Origin: Granulosicoccus sp947495035
Lineage (GTDB): Bacteria; Pseudomonadota; Gammaproteobacteria; Granulosicoccales; Granulosicoccaceae
Assembly (NCBI RefSeq): GCF_050589605.1
Contig: NZ_JBNGOO010000003.1
DNA: 64,000 nt
Strand: one strand, 5' to 3'
Position 1 is the stretch's first letter, and each line of letters starts with the position of its first letter. A program made the position numbers and the translations under genes. A model generated the notes under the pieces. It was not told the DNA's origin and made no database searches. It saw only the letters and a list, made by a program, of their open reading frames with translations. Positions 47,843-56,861 of this stretch are shown one piece after another.

Positions 47843-48322
47843 TCAGATATCGGCCGTTTCTGCCGAGGAAGTACTGTGCAGCGTGTTCGACGAGTGACGT
47901 GAATCGCTCTCATCGGCTCGCCGATTATTGCTCAGGTCGATATTCTCTCGCAGGCCTCCGTGCTGTTTGGCACAGTCCTGCTGGTGGGCGGCGGAAGCAG
48001 GCTCGGGACGTTCGTCCTTCTGTACCGGGGACGCCTTTCTGAAACAGGTCTCGGTGACTTCCTCGGACATCAATGCGCCCATCGAAATGCCAATGGCCGA
48101 GGTGACCTTGCGCAGCAGGGCAATGGACATATTCCCCTGCCCGGACTCCAACTGGGCCAGGTAGCGCTCGGAAACGGTCGACACTTCCGCCAGTCGTTTC
48201 CTGGACATGCTCTTGCGAGCTCTTTGCTGTCGTACTCGTTGCCCGACGACCTGAAGAAAATCCTCGGTAGAAAGCTCATCGAGCATTGGTGTAACGGGCT
48301 GTGTGAAGTCCGGTGTAATCAT
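47843..48322 (-). CDS. XRE-family regulator with a BoxR-like HTH and no shikimate-kinase domain
   Basis: 159 residues. The helix-turn-helix (residues about 24-80) has SRKRLAEVSTVSERYLAQLE and SGQGNMSIALLRKVTSAIG, matching the N-terminal half of BoxR, the benzoyl-CoA-responsive repressor. BoxR proteins carry a C-terminal shikimate-kinase-like domain that senses the ligand. Here the HTH is followed by about 70 polar, low-complexity residues (Ser, Asp, Asn, Arg) and a stop, with pxpA immediately beyond. GGAGG with a ten-base spacer supports ATG 48322. It is convergent with pxpA. Targets are unknown. Confidence 0.78.
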   Translation of the reverse strand: MITPDFTQPVTPMLDELSTEDFLQVVGQRVRQQRARKSMSRKRLAEVSTVSERYLAQLESGQGNMSIALLRKVTSAIGISMGALMSEEVTETCFRKASPVQKDERPEPASAAHQQDCAKQHGGLRENIDLSNNRRADESDSRHSSNTLHSTSSAETADI

Positions 48323-48362
48323 CTGCTTGTTTCCTCCATTTGTGAAAGAAATTCATTCTTCT

Positions 48363-48390
48363 TTATCACACAGGTACAATATCACGTCAA
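48363..48390 (-). promoter_or_regulatory. Candidate promoter of the XRE regulator gene
   Basis: Reading leftward, TTGACG (48390-48385) and TGATAA (48368-48363) are separated by 16 bases, about 40 bases before the start codon, in an unusually AT-rich stretch. Confidence 0.4.
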
Positions 48391-48443
48391 ACCAATGTCG
48401 TAAAAGCGATTTGAACAACATTTAACATTTAAGAGCAAACTTT

Positions 48444-48464
48444 AACGAGATTTCTGGTCTCGTT
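48444..48464 (-). terminator. Hairpin after ccmH
   Basis: AACGAGA and TCTCGTT form a perfect 7-bp stem with a seven-base loop, 24 bases beyond the ccmH stop in an AT-rich gap. It probably ends the leftward ccm transcript. Confidence 0.5.
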
Positions 48465-48488
48465 ATCACTGGATTCAATAGCTTGAAC

Positions 48489-48989
48489 TCAATCGTCAAG
48501 TAACTGACGAGCACGCGCCAGACGTGCTGCCTGATCACGATCTTCAGCCGCCGACGCCTCGAGCTCGGCAATCTGGCGGGCTCTGCCTGTGGCTCGTCGA
48601 CGAATCATGACGTAGACAGCGGCCAGGCCGACAAGCAACAGGACAAACGGTCCCAACCACAGAATGGCCGTCTTGCTGCTGAATCTCGGACGGTAGAAAA
48701 CGAATTCACCGTAGCGCGCAACCAGATACGCATCGATTTCCGCCTTGCCATTGCCTTCAAGGATCTGCCCGCGGATCTCACGACGCAGATCAGATGCCAG
48801 GGAGGCGTGAGAATCGGCCAGATTCTGGTTCTGACACTTCAGGCAGCGATATTCGCGCAACAGCGCGTGGTACAGCTCTGACTGCTCCGGGGTGTCGAAG
48901 GTAACTGTCTCCTCGGCAGCCTGTACCGACAATGGAGCAGCCAGATACAGCAGCAGGCTCAGCGACAAGGATAGTCGAAACGCTTTCAT
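48489..48989 (-). CDS. ccmH: Cytochrome c maturation protein CcmH
   Basis: Periplasm-facing thiol-redox protein that keeps apocytochrome c reduced. It has 166 residues. It has a signal (LSLSLSLLLYLAAPLSVQAAE), the LRCxxC-type motif as YRCLKCQNQNLADSHASLA, and one C-terminal transmembrane helix (ILWLGPFVLLLVGLAAVYVM). The tail is shorter than in fused CcmHI forms, and no separate ccmI follows in the window. It overlaps ccmG. Confidence 0.92.
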   Translation of the reverse strand: MKAFRLSLSLSLLLYLAAPLSVQAAEETVTFDTPEQSELYHALLREYRCLKCQNQNLADSHASLASDLRREIRGQILEGNGKAEIDAYLVARYGEFVFYRPRFSSKTAILWLGPFVLLLVGLAAVYVMIRRRATGRARQIAELEASAAEDRDQAARLARARQLLDD

Positions 48990-49528
48990 GAATCGGCCTC
49001 AGCCATCAGATCGTCAATCAGTGGCAGCAGCTTGTCCCGCATCGACTGTCCATCCAATGGGCCGACGTGCTTGTAGCGGACCACACCATTGCCATCGATC
49101 ACGAAGGTTTCCGGAACGCCGTAGACGCCGAAATCGAGGCCGACATCACCACGCTGATCGTCCAGAACCTCGGCGAAGGGATTGCCCAGTCGTGCCAGCC
49201 AGGGCAATGCATCCTGCGGCTGATCCTTGTAATTGAGGCCGACCACCGGCACGGGTCGCTCGGCAGCCAGATCGATCAGTACCGGATGTTCCTGCACACA
49301 GGGTCCACACCAGCTGGCCCAGACGTTCAGCACCCAGACCTTGCCATCCATGTCAGCGCTGTCGAACTGTCCGTCACTGGCGGGAAGCTTGTCCACCACG
49401 AAAGCCGGCGCTGTTTTGTCAATCAACGGCGAAGGCAACTCCGTCGGGTTCAGGGTCAGCCCCTTGGCCAGAAATCCGGCCAGTGCCAGGAACGCTGCCA
49501 GAGGCAACAATTTGAGTGCAAGGCTCAT
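48986..49528 (-). CDS. ccmG: Thiol-disulfide oxidoreductase CcmG/DsbE
   Basis: 180 residues. An N-terminal membrane anchor (LPLAAFLALAGFLAKGL) is followed by a thioredoxin domain with active site WASWCGPCVQEHPVL and the DsbE-type segment VYGVPETFVIDGNG. It reduces the haem-binding cysteines of apocytochrome c in the periplasm. It overlaps both ccmF and ccmH by four bases. Confidence 0.93.
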   Translation of the reverse strand: MSLALKLLPLAAFLALAGFLAKGLTLNPTELPSPLIDKTAPAFVVDKLPASDGQFDSADMDGKVWVLNVWASWCGPCVQEHPVLIDLAAERPVPVVGLNYKDQPQDALPWLARLGNPFAEVLDDQRGDVGLDFGVYGVPETFVIDGNGVVRYKHVGPLDGQSMRDKLLPLIDDLMAEADS

Positions 49529-51585
49529 CGGGTATCTGCCCCTCCCTGGCCGGTGGAACCGGTTGCCGACGTTGCATGGGATGTACTCGCAAGCCCGGAA
49601 GCCAGTCCAGCCCTGACGCTGGCCTTGTCACGAACCTGCGCTCGTTGTCTGGCACCGACACTGCGGTAACGCCGATCAACGGCGGCAAGCAGACCACCAA
49701 CGGCCATGAATATCGTGCCCAGCCAGATCCAGCGGATGAATGGCTTGGTCTGAATCCGCACGCTCCAGACGGTATTCGTGCCGTCCAGAGGCTCGCCCAT
49801 GGCGATGAACAGATCGCGCGCCAGATTGCCATCGATACCCGCCTCGGTCATGCTGTCACGCCGCACATCGTAGACCCGCTTCTGCGAACGGATGACGCCA
49901 ACATCCCGACCATCACGCTCCACCTGAAAGCTGGCCTCGGCAGCACTGTAATTCGGACCGCGGACCTCTTCCATGGAGACGAACGTGAATCGGTAGCCTC
50001 CCATCTCATGAGTATCGTTGATCTCCATGCGCACCGTCTGTTCGTCGGTGTAGATGGAAGTCAGCGCCACACCGACCGTAAACACGGCCAGGCCAAGGTG
50101 TGCCACGGTCATGCCCCAGAACGCGGCGGGAGTATGCATGACGGCGGACAGGCGTTTACGCTTGTTTCTGACGCGGTAGAACACGCCATACAAAGTGGTC
50201 GCAGCCACCCAGATCGCCAGCGCCAGAATGGCCACCGCACTGAGCCGGTAGTCCAGCAGCTGCGTGGTCAGCAGCGCTGCCACAATGACACTGGCCACGG
50301 CCAGCACCACCAGCATGGTTGAACGACCGGCCAGCCGATCACGCTTCCAGTTGAGCATGGCGCCGACCCCGACCAATAACAGAATGGGCAGCATCAATGG
50401 TACGAAGACGGCGTTGAAGTACTGCTCACCTACCGACATCTTGCCAAGGCCCAATGCATCGATGAACAGGGGATAGAGCGTTCCGAGCAACACCGCGGCG
50501 CTGGCCACGACCAGCAGGATGTTGTTGATGAGCAATCCGGTTTCCCGGGACACCAGTTCGTAGCTGGCGGTTGACACCAGTTTGTTGGCACGGATGGCAT
50601 ACAGCAGCAATGAGCCACCCACCACAATGGCGAGAAACAGCAGGATGAACAGTCCGCGCGTCGGATCGGCGGCAAACGAGTGCACGGAGGTCAGTACGCC
50701 GGAGCGAACGAGGAAAGTACCCAGCAGGCTCAGGGAAAACGCCAGCACCGCCAACAGGACCGTCCAGGCCTTGAACACGCCGCGCTTCTCCGATGCGGCC
50801 AGGGAATGAATCAGCGCAGTACCCACCAGCCATGGCATGAAGGAGGCGTTCTCGACCGGATCCCAGAACCACCAGCCGCCCCAACCGAGTTCGTAATAGG
50901 CCCAGTAACTGCCCAGCGAAATACCGATAGTCAGAAACAGCCAGGCCACATTGGTCCAGGGCCGCATCCAGCGTAGCGTTGCGGCGTCCAGCTGCCCGTC
51001 GATCAGGGCGGCAACGGCAAAGGCGAAAGCCACCGCAAAGCCCACATATCCCATGTACAGCATCGGCGGATGAATCGCCATGCCCGGATCCTGCAGCAGC
51101 GGATTCAGTGAGGCCCCGTCCAGCGGCACGGGAAGGATGCGTTCAAAGGGGTTGGAGGTCAGCAGCACGAACAACAGAAAGCCGATGCTGATCATGCCGA
51201 GCACCGACAGAACCCGCGCCAGCAGAACCTGCGGCAGGGAGCGACTGAAGACCGCGACCGCTCCGGTCCAGAGCGCCAGGATGAAACACCAGAACAGAAT
51301 GGAGCCCTCGTGACCACCCCACACACCGGATATGCGATAGATCAGTGGCAGCGACAGATTGCTGGTATTGGCCACATAGAGCACACTGAAATCGTGCGAG
51401 ATGAAACTCCAGGTGAGACAGGCATAGGCCAGAAACGCAAAGAACGTCTGTGCGGCGGCAGCCGGTCTGGCCATGTCCATCCAGCCGGCGTGACCGGTAA
51501 AACTGCCGACAAGCGGAATCACGGCCAATACCACGGCCGTGCACAGTGCCAGTATCAGGGCAAATTGCCCAAGCTCGGGAATCAT
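49525..51585 (-). CDS. ccmF: Haem lyase subunit CcmF
   Basis: 686 residues, many transmembrane helices. The haem-handling WWD motif is GWGGWWFWDPVENASFMPWL (about residues 225-244). The N-terminal half carries conserved periplasmic loops, and the C-terminal half ends in a periplasmic domain and a last helix near residue 640. It transfers haem from CcmE to apocytochrome c. It overlaps ccmE and ccmG, as is usual in the operon. Confidence 0.95.
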   Translation of the reverse strand: MIPELGQFALILALCTAVVLAVIPLVGSFTGHAGWMDMARPAAAAQTFFAFLAYACLTWSFISHDFSVLYVANTSNLSLPLIYRISGVWGGHEGSILFWCFILALWTGAVAVFSRSLPQVLLARVLSVLGMISIGFLLFVLLTSNPFERILPVPLDGASLNPLLQDPGMAIHPPMLYMGYVGFAVAFAFAVAALIDGQLDAATLRWMRPWTNVAWLFLTIGISLGSYWAYYELGWGGWWFWDPVENASFMPWLVGTALIHSLAASEKRGVFKAWTVLLAVLAFSLSLLGTFLVRSGVLTSVHSFAADPTRGLFILLFLAIVVGGSLLLYAIRANKLVSTASYELVSRETGLLINNILLVVASAAVLLGTLYPLFIDALGLGKMSVGEQYFNAVFVPLMLPILLLVGVGAMLNWKRDRLAGRSTMLVVLAVASVIVAALLTTQLLDYRLSAVAILALAIWVAATTLYGVFYRVRNKRKRLSAVMHTPAAFWGMTVAHLGLAVFTVGVALTSIYTDEQTVRMEINDTHEMGGYRFTFVSMEEVRGPNYSAAEASFQVERDGRDVGVIRSQKRVYDVRRDSMTEAGIDGNLARDLFIAMGEPLDGTNTVWSVRIQTKPFIRWIWLGTIFMAVGGLLAAVDRRYRSVGARQRAQVRDKASVRAGLASGLASTSHATSATGSTGQGGADTR

Positions 51586-52058
51586 GGCTGAACCACCGTC
51601 TTGCTGTCATAAACGGCCGCTGAACCGGGCATCTTGCCAGCGCGTTCCAGCGCTTCGGCCACTTCCGGCGGCATGTAGTTTTCATCGTGCTTGGCGAGCA
51701 CTTCGCTCGCTTCGAAAGTGCCCCTTTCATCAATGGCCCCCATGGCCACAATGCCCTGCCCCTCGCGAAACAGGTCCGGCAGAATGCCCGAGAAGGTCAC
51801 CGGGATGGTCTTGTCGTAATCGGTCAATTCGAAATGCACCTCGAGGCTGTCCTGGTTGCGCTGCACGCTACCGTCCACCACCATGCCACCGACTCGAAAC
51901 GGCTTGCCGGGATTGACGGCACCGGCGACGACATCCGATGGTGAATGGAACAGCATGATGTTGTCCCGGAATGCGTTGACACCGAATGCCACTGCCGCGG
52001 CCACACCACACAGCATCACGCTTACCAGTATCAGGCGTTGCTTGCGTTTGGGAGTCAT
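51582..52058 (-). CDS. ccmE: Haem chaperone CcmE
   Basis: 158 residues. One N-terminal transmembrane anchor (LILVSVMLCGVAAAVAFGV) is followed by an OB-fold domain. The haem-binding His is in VLAKHDENYMPPEV (about residue 123), followed by the flexible C-terminus. The start overlaps the stop of the small ccmD gene (ATGA). Confidence 0.95.
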   Translation of the reverse strand: MTPKRKQRLILVSVMLCGVAAAVAFGVNAFRDNIMLFHSPSDVVAGAVNPGKPFRVGGMVVDGSVQRNQDSLEVHFELTDYDKTIPVTFSGILPDLFREGQGIVAMGAIDERGTFEASEVLAKHDENYMPPEVAEALERAGKMPGSAAVYDSKTVVQP

Positions 52059-52219
52059 GATTTACGTCTTCGTTGTTGAGCCTTGCGAATGGCGTCGAGC
52101 CGTACCTTGCGCGATTGTCGGGCTGACCACAGCACCACACCGCCCAGCAGGATCAAGGCAAGAAAGTAGGAAGTCCATACATAGAATGCATAGCCGCCCA
52201 TGTTCAGGAATTCGGCCAT
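52055..52219 (-). CDS. ccmD: Small haem-exporter subunit CcmD
   Basis: 54 residues (MAEFLNMGGYAFYVWTSYFL and onward), with one hydrophobic helix (YFLALILLGGVVLWSA) and a very basic C-terminus rich in Arg, Lys and Gln. The position between ccmC and ccmE and the YAFYVW motif identify it. CcmD helps release holo-CcmE from CcmABC. It starts one base after the ccmC stop and overlaps ccmE. Confidence 0.9.
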   Translation of the reverse strand: MAEFLNMGGYAFYVWTSYFLALILLGGVVLWSARQSRKVRLDAIRKAQQRRRKS

Positions 52220-52220
52220 G

Positions 52221-52964
52221 TCAGTTCCCCGTTTCCGGATTCAGTTGCGCCACCCAGCTGGCACGATTCTCCCGCGACAGTACCAGCGTTCTCAGCCGCA
52301 CCATCAGATTGTGGAAATACAGCATCTGAAAGGCCAGCACCATCAGCAACAGCGGACGCAACATGCTGATGTGCATGGACGGCTTGCCCAGTTTGGTGAT
52401 GGTGGCCGGTTGATGCAGTGTGTTCCACCACTCCACACTGAAGTGGATGATGGGGATGTTGACGACCCCGACAACCGCCAGAATGGCTGCAGCCCGCGCA
52501 GAACCCTGCGGTGTATCCAGCGCACCACGCAGTGCCATGTAACCCAGATACAGGAACAGCAGCAACAGTTCGCTGGTCAGCCGTGCATCCCAGATCCACC
52601 AGGTACCCCACATGGGTTTGCCCCAGAAGGAACCGGTCAACAGGGCCACCGCCGTGAATGCAGCACCTATGGGGGCTGAGGCCTCGGCCACGACATCGGC
52701 AATCTTCAGACGCCAGATCAGGAATATGGCACTGGAGGTGGCCATGACCACATACACGAACATCGACATCCAGGCGGCTGGCACATGAATGTAGATGATT
52801 CGATAGCTGTCGCCCTGTTCGTAATCAGCCGGTGCAACAACCAGGCCCAGGTACAGACCCAACGCCAGACTCAGCAGGCAGAGGCCTCCGAACCAGGGGC
52901 TCAATCGCCCGGCAAGACGATACATGAATGGCGCTGAGCCAAATCGGTGAATCCACTGAAACAA
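52221..52964 (-). CDS. ccmC: Haem exporter/CcmE-loading protein CcmC
   Basis: 247 residues with six transmembrane helices. The tryptophan-rich haem motif is MWGTWWIWDARLTSELLLLF (about residues 115-134), and IYIHVPAAWMSMFVYVVM is typical. Start codon is TTG 52964, ten bases after AGGA; no ATG lies in a better position. A 167-bp gap separates it from ccmB, so it may have its own promoter. Confidence 0.92.
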   Translation of the reverse strand: MFQWIHRFGSAPFMYRLAGRLSPWFGGLCLLSLALGLYLGLVVAPADYEQGDSYRIIYIHVPAAWMSMFVYVVMATSSAIFLIWRLKIADVVAEASAPIGAAFTAVALLTGSFWGKPMWGTWWIWDARLTSELLLLFLYLGYMALRGALDTPQGSARAAAILAVVGVVNIPIIHFSVEWWNTLHQPATITKLGKPSMHISMLRPLLLMVLAFQMLYFHNLMVRLRTLVLSRENRASWVAQLNPETGN

Positions 52965-53131
52965 TCTGTTCTTTTCCTGTAGTCCGACTGTACTAGTTTA
53001 GCGGTAATTACGCTTCGGGGCGGCAATCCGGGCCGTGCAAACGACGCTGTGGCAACGATGGCTTGACCCTTGTCAACGCGATGACAGATCGATCGCTCCA
53101 GCCTCGTCGACAGTGCCGAAGCGTCAGATTT
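52965..53131. promoter_or_regulatory. Gap between ccmB and ccmC, possible internal promoter
   Basis: This gap is long for the inside of a ccm operon. On the minus strand TTGACA occurs near 53071-53076; the -10 that would fit it is weak. No hairpin with a T-run was noticed. Confidence 0.3.
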
Positions 53132-53845
53132 TCAACGCCCCGCCGCCACACCCACTCTCAATGCACCGGCGATGGCCAGTGGCGCCAATGACGCCGACAG
53201 GCAGACAATGGCCAACAGCAGGGACAGGTGCGCTGATGCTTCAAGACCCATGCCGGCTGCGGACACTGCTCCACTGCCGAATATCAGCACCGGCACTGTC
53301 AACGGCAACACCAGAAGAGACAACAGGACGCCGCCCTGGTTCAGACTGACGATGAGCGCGGCGCCGATGGCCCCGATGAAACTCAGACTCAGGGTGCCCA
53401 GCAGAAGACTGCCGATCAGCACAAGGTAGGCCCCTTCCGGCAACTGCATCATCAAACCGAGCAAGGGAGACAGTATTACCAGTGGCAAGCCACTGATCAC
53501 CCAATGTGCCAGCACCTTGCCCATGACCATGATGGTCAGAGGATGACCGCTGAGAACCATCTGTTCCAGCGTACCATCCCGAAAATCATTGGCAAACAGC
53601 GCATCCAGCGACAACATCATGGCCAGCAGAGCACTGACCCACAGCACACCGGGGGCAATGGTCGCCAGCATGTTGGGACCCGGTCCGATCCCCAGCGGAA
53701 ACAGGGTCACCACGATGACGAAGAACAACAGCGGATTGAGCCATTGCCCTGCCGAGCGCACGGCCAGCTTCATGTCGCGTTTGAACACGCGCAGAAACAC
53801 CGTGGCAATGCCGGCTGTGGTCCGAGGGCTGGGATGTACTGTCAC
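53132..53845 (-). CDS. ccmB: Haem exporter permease CcmB
   Basis: 237 residues with six helices. Motifs are VFKRDMKLAVRSAGQWLNPL at the N-terminus, LLSLDALFANDFRDGTLEQM in the cytoplasmic loop, and the AHWVISGLPLVILSPLLG helix. It pairs with CcmA. The start overlaps the ccmA stop by four bases. Confidence 0.94.
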   Translation of the reverse strand: MTVHPSPRTTAGIATVFLRVFKRDMKLAVRSAGQWLNPLLFFVIVVTLFPLGIGPGPNMLATIAPGVLWVSALLAMMLSLDALFANDFRDGTLEQMVLSGHPLTIMVMGKVLAHWVISGLPLVILSPLLGLMMQLPEGAYLVLIGSLLLGTLSLSFIGAIGAALIVSLNQGGVLLSLLVLPLTVPVLIFGSGAVSAAGMGLEASAHLSLLLAIVCLSASLAPLAIAGALRVGVAAGR

Positions 53846-54528
53846 TGGTTTCCGATCGCTTGGCGGTCACCGGTCAGCTGTAGTGTCTGTACCGGAAGGG
53901 GCTCAAAGGAGAGAGACTGATGCGTCGTGAACATCACGGCACCCCCCTCACCCACATGTCGCTGGATTTCCGCCTTGACCCATTCATGCCCATTGGCATC
54001 CAGAGACGTCAGCGGTTCATCCAGCACCCACAAGTCAGCGCTCTGCAAGCGCAGGCGCGCCAGGGCTACGCGACGTTGCTGACCGGCAGACAAGGCCGCA
54101 CTGGGCAGGTCGATCCGCTCGCCAATGCCGAGTTCATTAAGGACCTGCCGAATCCGTTGTCTGGCCGCCGGCTCCCCGCCTTCGTCGCCTCCAAGTTCAG
54201 GACACAGGGACAGCAGGTTTTCCAGCGGTGTCAGGCCCGCTGTGATGCCGGCCTTGTGGCCCAGATAGATCAGAGCGGCGTGCATCTCGTCGCGCACTCG
54301 ACGAACCGGTTCACCACGCCAGAAAATCTCACCCTCATCGAACTCGGCCAGGCCTATCAGGGCTCTGAGCAAGGTGGTCTTGCCGCTGCCGTTGCTACCC
54401 TGAATCTGCACGATGCTTCCGGCTGTCACGCACACGTCCACCTCATCCACCAGCAGATTCTCGGCACGCCAGATACTCATGCCCTCGGCCTTGAGCAGTA
54501 TCGACGGCTCGCCCGTCGGCTTACTCAT
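53842..54528 (-). CDS. ccmA: Haem exporter ATP-binding protein CcmA
   Basis: 228 residues from ATG 54528 (MSKPTGEPSILL). It has Walker A GSNGSGKTTLL, signature LSAGQQRRVALARL, and Walker B LWVLDEPLTSLD. A longer frame to 54627 overlaps the upstream gene and is not used. It energises the CcmABCD complex, which releases haem-loaded CcmE. Confidence 0.93.
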   Translation of the reverse strand: MSKPTGEPSILLKAEGMSIWRAENLLVDEVDVCVTAGSIVQIQGSNGSGKTTLLRALIGLAEFDEGEIFWRGEPVRRVRDEMHAALIYLGHKAGITAGLTPLENLLSLCPELGGDEGGEPAARQRIRQVLNELGIGERIDLPSAALSAGQQRRVALARLRLQSADLWVLDEPLTSLDANGHEWVKAEIQRHVGEGGAVMFTTHQSLSFEPLPVQTLQLTGDRQAIGNQ

Positions 54529-55078
54529 CGGCCGCGGCATCCAGCGGCATGAAACACCCGCAGGACAAGACGCCCAGGCGACCATCGCGCTCCTCTGCCA
54601 TCGTGGCCAGCTCCAGAAACACGGCACGACTGATCAGTGCCTGCAGCCGATCACGAACCAGCACATAGGGTGCAGGCTCATCGTCGGGCCGCTCGTAACG
54701 CACCTGGATCGGGTGCTGCTCATCGGCCACGACCTGCTCACCCAGATTGGTCGTGAACACAAGCTCCGGGCTTGTCGCCTCCCGCCTGCGCTCCACCAGA
54801 ACGGCGGTGAACGGTGCATCCTCGACCACGATACGAAGGCGTTCCTGGGGCGTGACCAGATAGGTGTCATCACCGTCCATGCGCAAGACGCTGGAAAACA
54901 ACCTGACCATACGCGAACGATCGATGCGGGACCCTTCGTAGAACCAGTCTCCGTTACGTGCAATGCGCATGTCGATATCACGCGTGATATCAGGCTGCCA
55001 GCTGTTCACCGGCGGCAAGGACCGAGTCGACAAGGCGTCGACGATGGCCGTCAGATAGGACATTCCCGATTCACTCAT
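54521..55078 (-). CDS. DUF1285 family protein
   Basis: 185 residues from the Met at 55078 (MSESGMSYL). Recognised by the sequence DIDMRIARNGDWFYEGSRID, RSRMVRLFSSVLRMDGDDTY, and LVTPQERLRIVVEDAPFTAV. The family is widespread in proteobacteria and of unknown function. The 3-prime end overlaps the ccmA start by eight bases, so it is transcribed together with the ccm genes. Upstream in-frame Mets at 55132 and 55087 are alternatives. Confidence 0.82.
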   Translation of the reverse strand: MSESGMSYLTAIVDALSTRSLPPVNSWQPDITRDIDMRIARNGDWFYEGSRIDRSRMVRLFSSVLRMDGDDTYLVTPQERLRIVVEDAPFTAVLVERRREATSPELVFTTNLGEQVVADEQHPIQVRYERPDDEPAPYVLVRDRLQALISRAVFLELATMAEERDGRLGVLSCGCFMPLDAAADE

Positions 55079-55134
55079 GCCTGCCATCCTGCCTGCGAGC
55101 CCCGCTCGAACACGCGGCCGGGTTATCGACAATG

Positions 55135-55572
55135 CTACTGTTCGGCATCGACATCGGACGCCGGTTCTCTGATGGGCCGTGGCTGCCCGTTGGCATCAAT
55201 GGCCACGAACGTGAACAGACCTTCCGTCACCTGCTCTTCCACGGCCAGCTGGCGCCGTCGCACCCAGGTTTCGACGTTCACCGTTACCGATGTTCGTCCG
55301 ATGGCATGGGTGGCACAGTAGCAACTGACCTCATCGCCCACATTGACCGGTTTGTAGAACTTCATGCCGGTCACCGCCACCGTCGCCACACGGCCCTGGG
55401 CCACATACAGAGCGTAGGTCCCTCCGGCAAGATCCATCTGCGACAGGATCCAGCCACCGAAGATGTCACCGTTCGGGTTGGTATCTGCCGGCATGGCAAT
55501 GGTACGTAATGACGCCGGTGTTCTGTCCCGGTCGATATCCAGAACGCCCGCTCGTATTGTGGAATGGCTCAT
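55135..55572 (-). CDS. Acyl-CoA thioesterase, YciA-type hotdog fold
   Basis: Predicted cytoplasmic acyl-CoA hydrolase of 145 residues, a single hotdog domain. Motifs are MPADTNPNGDIFGGWILSQM with the catalytic-type Asp/Asn region, DLAGGTYAL, and MKFYKPVNVGDEVSCY. It lies one base after the PaaK-like ligase stop, which suggests it recycles CoA from the thioesters made there. Confidence 0.88.
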   Translation of the reverse strand: MSHSTIRAGVLDIDRDRTPASLRTIAMPADTNPNGDIFGGWILSQMDLAGGTYALYVAQGRVATVAVTGMKFYKPVNVGDEVSCYCATHAIGRTSVTVNVETWVRRRQLAVEEQVTEGLFTFVAIDANGQPRPIREPASDVDAEQ

Positions 55573-55574
55573 TG

Positions 55575-56831
55575 TTACTGTTCGTAGTCTCGCTTGTCTT
55601 CCACCACCAGGCCATCATCGGGCAAGGATTCCACAATGGTAACGCTTCCACTCAGATTGGTCAGGCGCTTGAGTGTGTCAGCCAGAGACTGCGTGTCCGG
55701 TTTATCCCTGTTTTCGGTCTGCGGCAGGGGATCCTTCAGCGTCACGGCCAGAGTCATGACATCACGATCCTGCTCACGGATCACGCTCAGGCGCCAGCGC
55801 GCGACTTCCGGGTGCAGCTCGGGCAATGTCTGCAGCTGTTGCGGATCAACAAACATCCCGCGAATCTTGACGCGCTGGTCTGCACGTCCCATCCAGCCTC
55901 GCAATCGCATCGCAGTACGACCACAGGGACTGGCCCCGGGCAGGAGAGCTGAGAGGTCACCGGTGGCAAACCTGAGCAAGGGGTAGATCGGAGACAATCG
56001 GGTAACGACCACTTCGCCGACTTCACCATCCTCCACCGGGGTGGAGGTACCGGGGACGACGATGTCGACAATCAGGTTTTCGTTGATCACCATGCCCGGG
56101 TGCACAACGCCATCATTGCCTGTTTCATAGGCGATGACGCCCAGGTCCGCCGTGGCATAACATTGCTGTACCTGAATACCCTGCTCGGCATAGCGATCTC
56201 GCATTGCCGGGAACAATGCACCTCCCGATACCAGGGCGTGCTTGAGTGAAGGCAGCTCCAGCTGCTCGCTGGCGGCATGGTCCAGTAATGTCTGCAGATA
56301 ATCGGGCGTGCCGATATATGCCTGGGCCGCGAATTGACGCATGGCCTGCACCTGTGAATCGGTGCCACCCACACCGGCGGGGAACACGATGCAACCCAGC
56401 GCTCTGGCACCTTCGTCGAGAATGAATCCGCCGGGCGTCAGATGATAGGAGAATGCATTGTGCAAGCGATGGCCTCGCCGGATGCCTGCAGCATGCAATG
56501 CACGTGCGGACTGCCAGGGGTCGCCGCCCGGCAGCTGCGGTTCCCAGACCGGACCCGGAGACATGAACACCCGCTGCCCCTCCAGGGCTTTCATGTCGAC
56601 GAAATCACCGAACGGCGGGCTCTGTTGCTGCGCCTGCATCAGAGCCTGCTTGCGCAGCACCGGCAACTGTTGCAGCGCTGCCCGGTCGTTCACATCCAGC
56701 AGTGAATGCCCCTCGAGATGGCGCGCCAGGCCAGGGCATGCGTTTGCGGCGGCCTCGAGCCGTGCACCGAAACCGCTGAACAGCCTTTGCTCGCGCTCAT
56801 TGGCGGAAAGTGTATCGAGTTCATCAAACAT
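55575..56831 (-). CDS. AMP-binding acyl-CoA ligase of the phenylacetate-CoA ligase (PaaK) type
   Basis: 418 residues, shorter than long-chain ligases and in the range of the PaaK-like group. Visible parts are the N-terminal ERLFSGFGARLE-like start region, HNAFSYHLTPGGFILDEGAR, the GGALFPAMRDRYAEQGIQVQ acceptor region, QCYATADLGVIAYE and the hinge GWMGRADQRVKIRGMFVDPQ. The typical YxxSSGTTG P-loop is not evident and is replaced by MSPGPVWEPQL, as in some PaaK homologues. It is the last gene of the liv set and probably activates the imported acid. Confidence 0.78.
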   Translation of the reverse strand: MFDELDTLSANEREQRLFSGFGARLEAAANACPGLARHLEGHSLLDVNDRAALQQLPVLRKQALMQAQQQSPPFGDFVDMKALEGQRVFMSPGPVWEPQLPGGDPWQSARALHAAGIRRGHRLHNAFSYHLTPGGFILDEGARALGCIVFPAGVGGTDSQVQAMRQFAAQAYIGTPDYLQTLLDHAASEQLELPSLKHALVSGGALFPAMRDRYAEQGIQVQQCYATADLGVIAYETGNDGVVHPGMVINENLIVDIVVPGTSTPVEDGEVGEVVVTRLSPIYPLLRFATGDLSALLPGASPCGRTAMRLRGWMGRADQRVKIRGMFVDPQQLQTLPELHPEVARWRLSVIREQDRDVMTLAVTLKDPLPQTENRDKPDTQSLADTLKRLTNLSGSVTIVESLPDDGLVVEDKRDYEQ

Positions 56832-56861
56832 CGCTCATGGTGCCGTCGTTGTATTGTTGAA

